NCBI GenBank assembly: GCA_964036295.1
Contig: OZ038471.1
Location: forward strand, 6,012,001 to 6,076,000
Length of the DNA: 64,000 bases
DNA from: Plumapathes pennacea
Taxonomy: Eukaryota; Cnidaria; Anthozoa; Antipatharia; Myriopathidae
Direction: 5' to 3'
Made by a program: the position numbers and the translations under genes. Shown here piece after piece: positions 60,607-64,000 of the stretch. A model generated the notes under the pieces. That model did not search any database. It saw only the letters and a list, made by a program, of their open reading frames with translations, and was not told the DNA's origin. Positions within the stretch are counted from its first letter, which is position 1; each line of letters opens with the position of its first letter.

Positions 60607-60821
60607 ATGGACAACTCCTCATCAAAATCAAGCACACTTTTAACGTTTGTCTCGATTATTTTGTGCGCTTTTCTGGTGGTGCGAGTGGAGGTACTCAACC
60701 ACAGTTTGATGCGAAACAACAATCGAGTGGACGACTTCGATCAGCGACTGCAGACGCTCGAGAGAGCCGTCGAAGAAATCTTTTCGTCAGGCGAAAAGAA
60801 TGGATGAGTTGCAGTCCAACA

Positions 60822-62666
<1,845 letters not shown>

Positions 62667-63316
62667 TCCAGAGATTGCTTATTCAATGCTGACACTTGCG
62701 TGTGGACACTTGCCACACCAAACTTGAATCCCAGCACCTGTCGCGTTTTCACGCGACAAAACTTGTTATTATTATTATGCCTCAGTGCGCGCTTCATGAT
62801 TATGAGCCCAGCTGCCTCGCGCTATTTCAAGCACTGATCACATTAACGACAGTGGGGAAATTACTCAGATCGATTCTCGAACTCTAATAGGCTGGATATT
62901 AATAGAAATTTCATAAAGCAAGTTCACTTCGGTGACGAGGGAATAATCACTGTGTTTGGTCTGTCAGCCTCCTAACATTACATCGAAGGATGCATCTATA
63001 CTTTTAGTCGCGTGCCATGACCAGACCGTAACATTGCGATTATGACGGTAAGTAGAACCGACACAAGGCTTTTAAATTCACCATTAACGACTAGGTTGTA
63101 ACATTATAATTTGAATTTCATCGAAGCTCTAAAAGGTAACGTGGTTAAATAAAATAATAAACAGCCAATTTGTTATGAAAAAGATAAGGTGGCTGCTTTG
63201 TTCTCCCAAATCTCGCGGATAGTCAGAGTATACTCAAAACCCAAAGATTGAATGCATTTCCGTCCAGCAGCCTAGTACTGAATATTTGAAAAGCAATTCC
63301 TTCTATTTGCTTGCAG
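62667..63316. other. Spacer between the D8C exon and the PAN gene
   Basis: The frame after the TAG at 62664 stays open for some distance and may be old D8C coding sequence. Beyond about 62890 I see nothing recognisable. Confidence 0.4.
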
Positions 63317-63641
63317 ATGAAATTACTCATTTTCGTGGAAGTTATAGTCTTTTTGTCCAATCTTCTTGGCTTCGCATCCTTTGGACCAAAAATGGTTTTT
63401 GCTGAATGCTCCACCTCTGTACAAGGGGCAGTGCTCCAAAATAAAGCGTACAAGTCTATGATCTCTAAGAACATCCAGGATTGCTATTGGCTGTGTCGCA
63501 ACGACGCGCCTTGTCAAAGTATTAACTTCTACAAGGACAAAAAGATATGTGAACTTAACAACCGAACGGTGAACGAGAAGAACCTGTTAAAATCCATGGA
63601 TAACTATCAAGATGTGTTCTTTTTCGAAAATCCCTTTCGAG
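63317..63641 (+). CDS. Signal peptide + PAN/apple first coding exon of an extracellular protein (continues past the window)
   Basis: The ATG follows an acceptor (TTGCTTGCAG) directly, so the 5' UTR is split. Residues 1 to about 30 form a signal peptide (KLLIFVEVIVFLSNLLGF). The rest is a PAN/apple-type module with cysteines in ECSTSVQG, IQDCYWLCRNDAPCQSINFY and KKICELNN. The donor GTAAGATG ends the exon in phase 1 at 63641. The neighbouring EGF exon at 61885 begins in the matching phase, so the family plan is probably signal peptide-PAN-EGF-D8C and this is the next tandem member. The protein is presumably secreted or attached to the cell surface; function unknown. The last 359 bases of the window hold no further exon that I recognise. 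Confidence 0.75.
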
Positions 63642-64000
63642 GTAAGATGAGAAATACATGTAGATCTAACAACGCACTGAAAGCAGTGGAAACTGTGAAA
63701 ACGTAATGTTTTGTCGTCCGTATTAAAGATATTCAACTTAAAAGCATACTAAGTAGATTTCATTGTTGGTAGATTTGGTAGATCAATTTGGTGATATATC
63801 TACAACGCATCTAGCAACAAGGATAGAGTTTCACCGGACATTCGGAATACAAATTAACAATACATCGCTGCATTTTGGGGCAATTTATACGGTCGAAGAT
63901 TCCAAGAATATGTTGCACAGCCTAGCACTATTATGAGTTACATGGTACGGTAATATGCCACAACCTATCTCTAAATCAAAGGGTTTTTTTTTAATGTTTC

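Overview
The window looks like nuclear DNA of an anthozoan cnidarian, most likely a stony coral or a close relative. It is AT-rich and intron-rich, crowded with short foldback/MITE-type repeats and simple repeats. It is dominated by a tandem family of collagen + immunoglobulin + fibrinogen-like proteins. That combination matches the ficolin-like 'CniFL' family reported from sea anemones. The taxon is inferred from gene content; no marker gene settles it.

Layout. (1) 154-7189, minus strand: a 12-exon homologue of MFSD12, a lysosome/melanosome-type MFS transporter. The splice phases close exactly into a 662-residue protein. (2) About 8.1-10.9 kb: gene-poor spacer with a minisatellite and two inverted-repeat elements. 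(3) 10.9-61.4 kb, plus strand: a tandem array of eight ficolin-like genes plus one broken 5' remnant. Each has five coding exons: E1, a short cytoplasmic tail, one signal-anchor membrane helix and a coiled coil; E2, a collagen stretch fused to Ig domain 1; E3, Ig domain 2; E4, the start of the fibrinogen-like domain; E5, the rest of that domain and the stop. Six copies (2, 3, 4, 6, 7, 8) are open from start to stop with matching intron phases. Copy 1 has lost the 5' part of E2, copy 5 is a pseudogene, and copy 9 is a frameshifted E1. (4) 61.9-62.7 kb: EGF + D8C exons of another extracellular-protein family. (5) 63.3 kb to the edge: the first exon (signal peptide + PAN/apple) of what is probably the next member of that family.

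The array is modular. Two unrelated-looking collagen/Ig bodies exist: class A in copies 1, 3, 4, 5 and 7, and class B in copies 2, 6 and 8. Both carry almost the same E5. At least three kinds of 5' flank are combined with these bodies. Variation in the fibrinogen-like domain is concentrated in two short stretches near its C-terminus, while the rest is nearly invariant. Extra promoterless copies of just this C-terminal stretch lie downstream of some genes. By analogy with ficolins, FIBCD1-type receptors and mollusc FREPs, the products are probably type II membrane lectins, trimerised by coiled coil and collagen, that display a variable recognition surface. Ligands and function are not visible in the sequence.

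The spacers between genes repeatedly carry, on the minus strand, small splice-flanked exons of 45-61 nt that no annotated gene explains.
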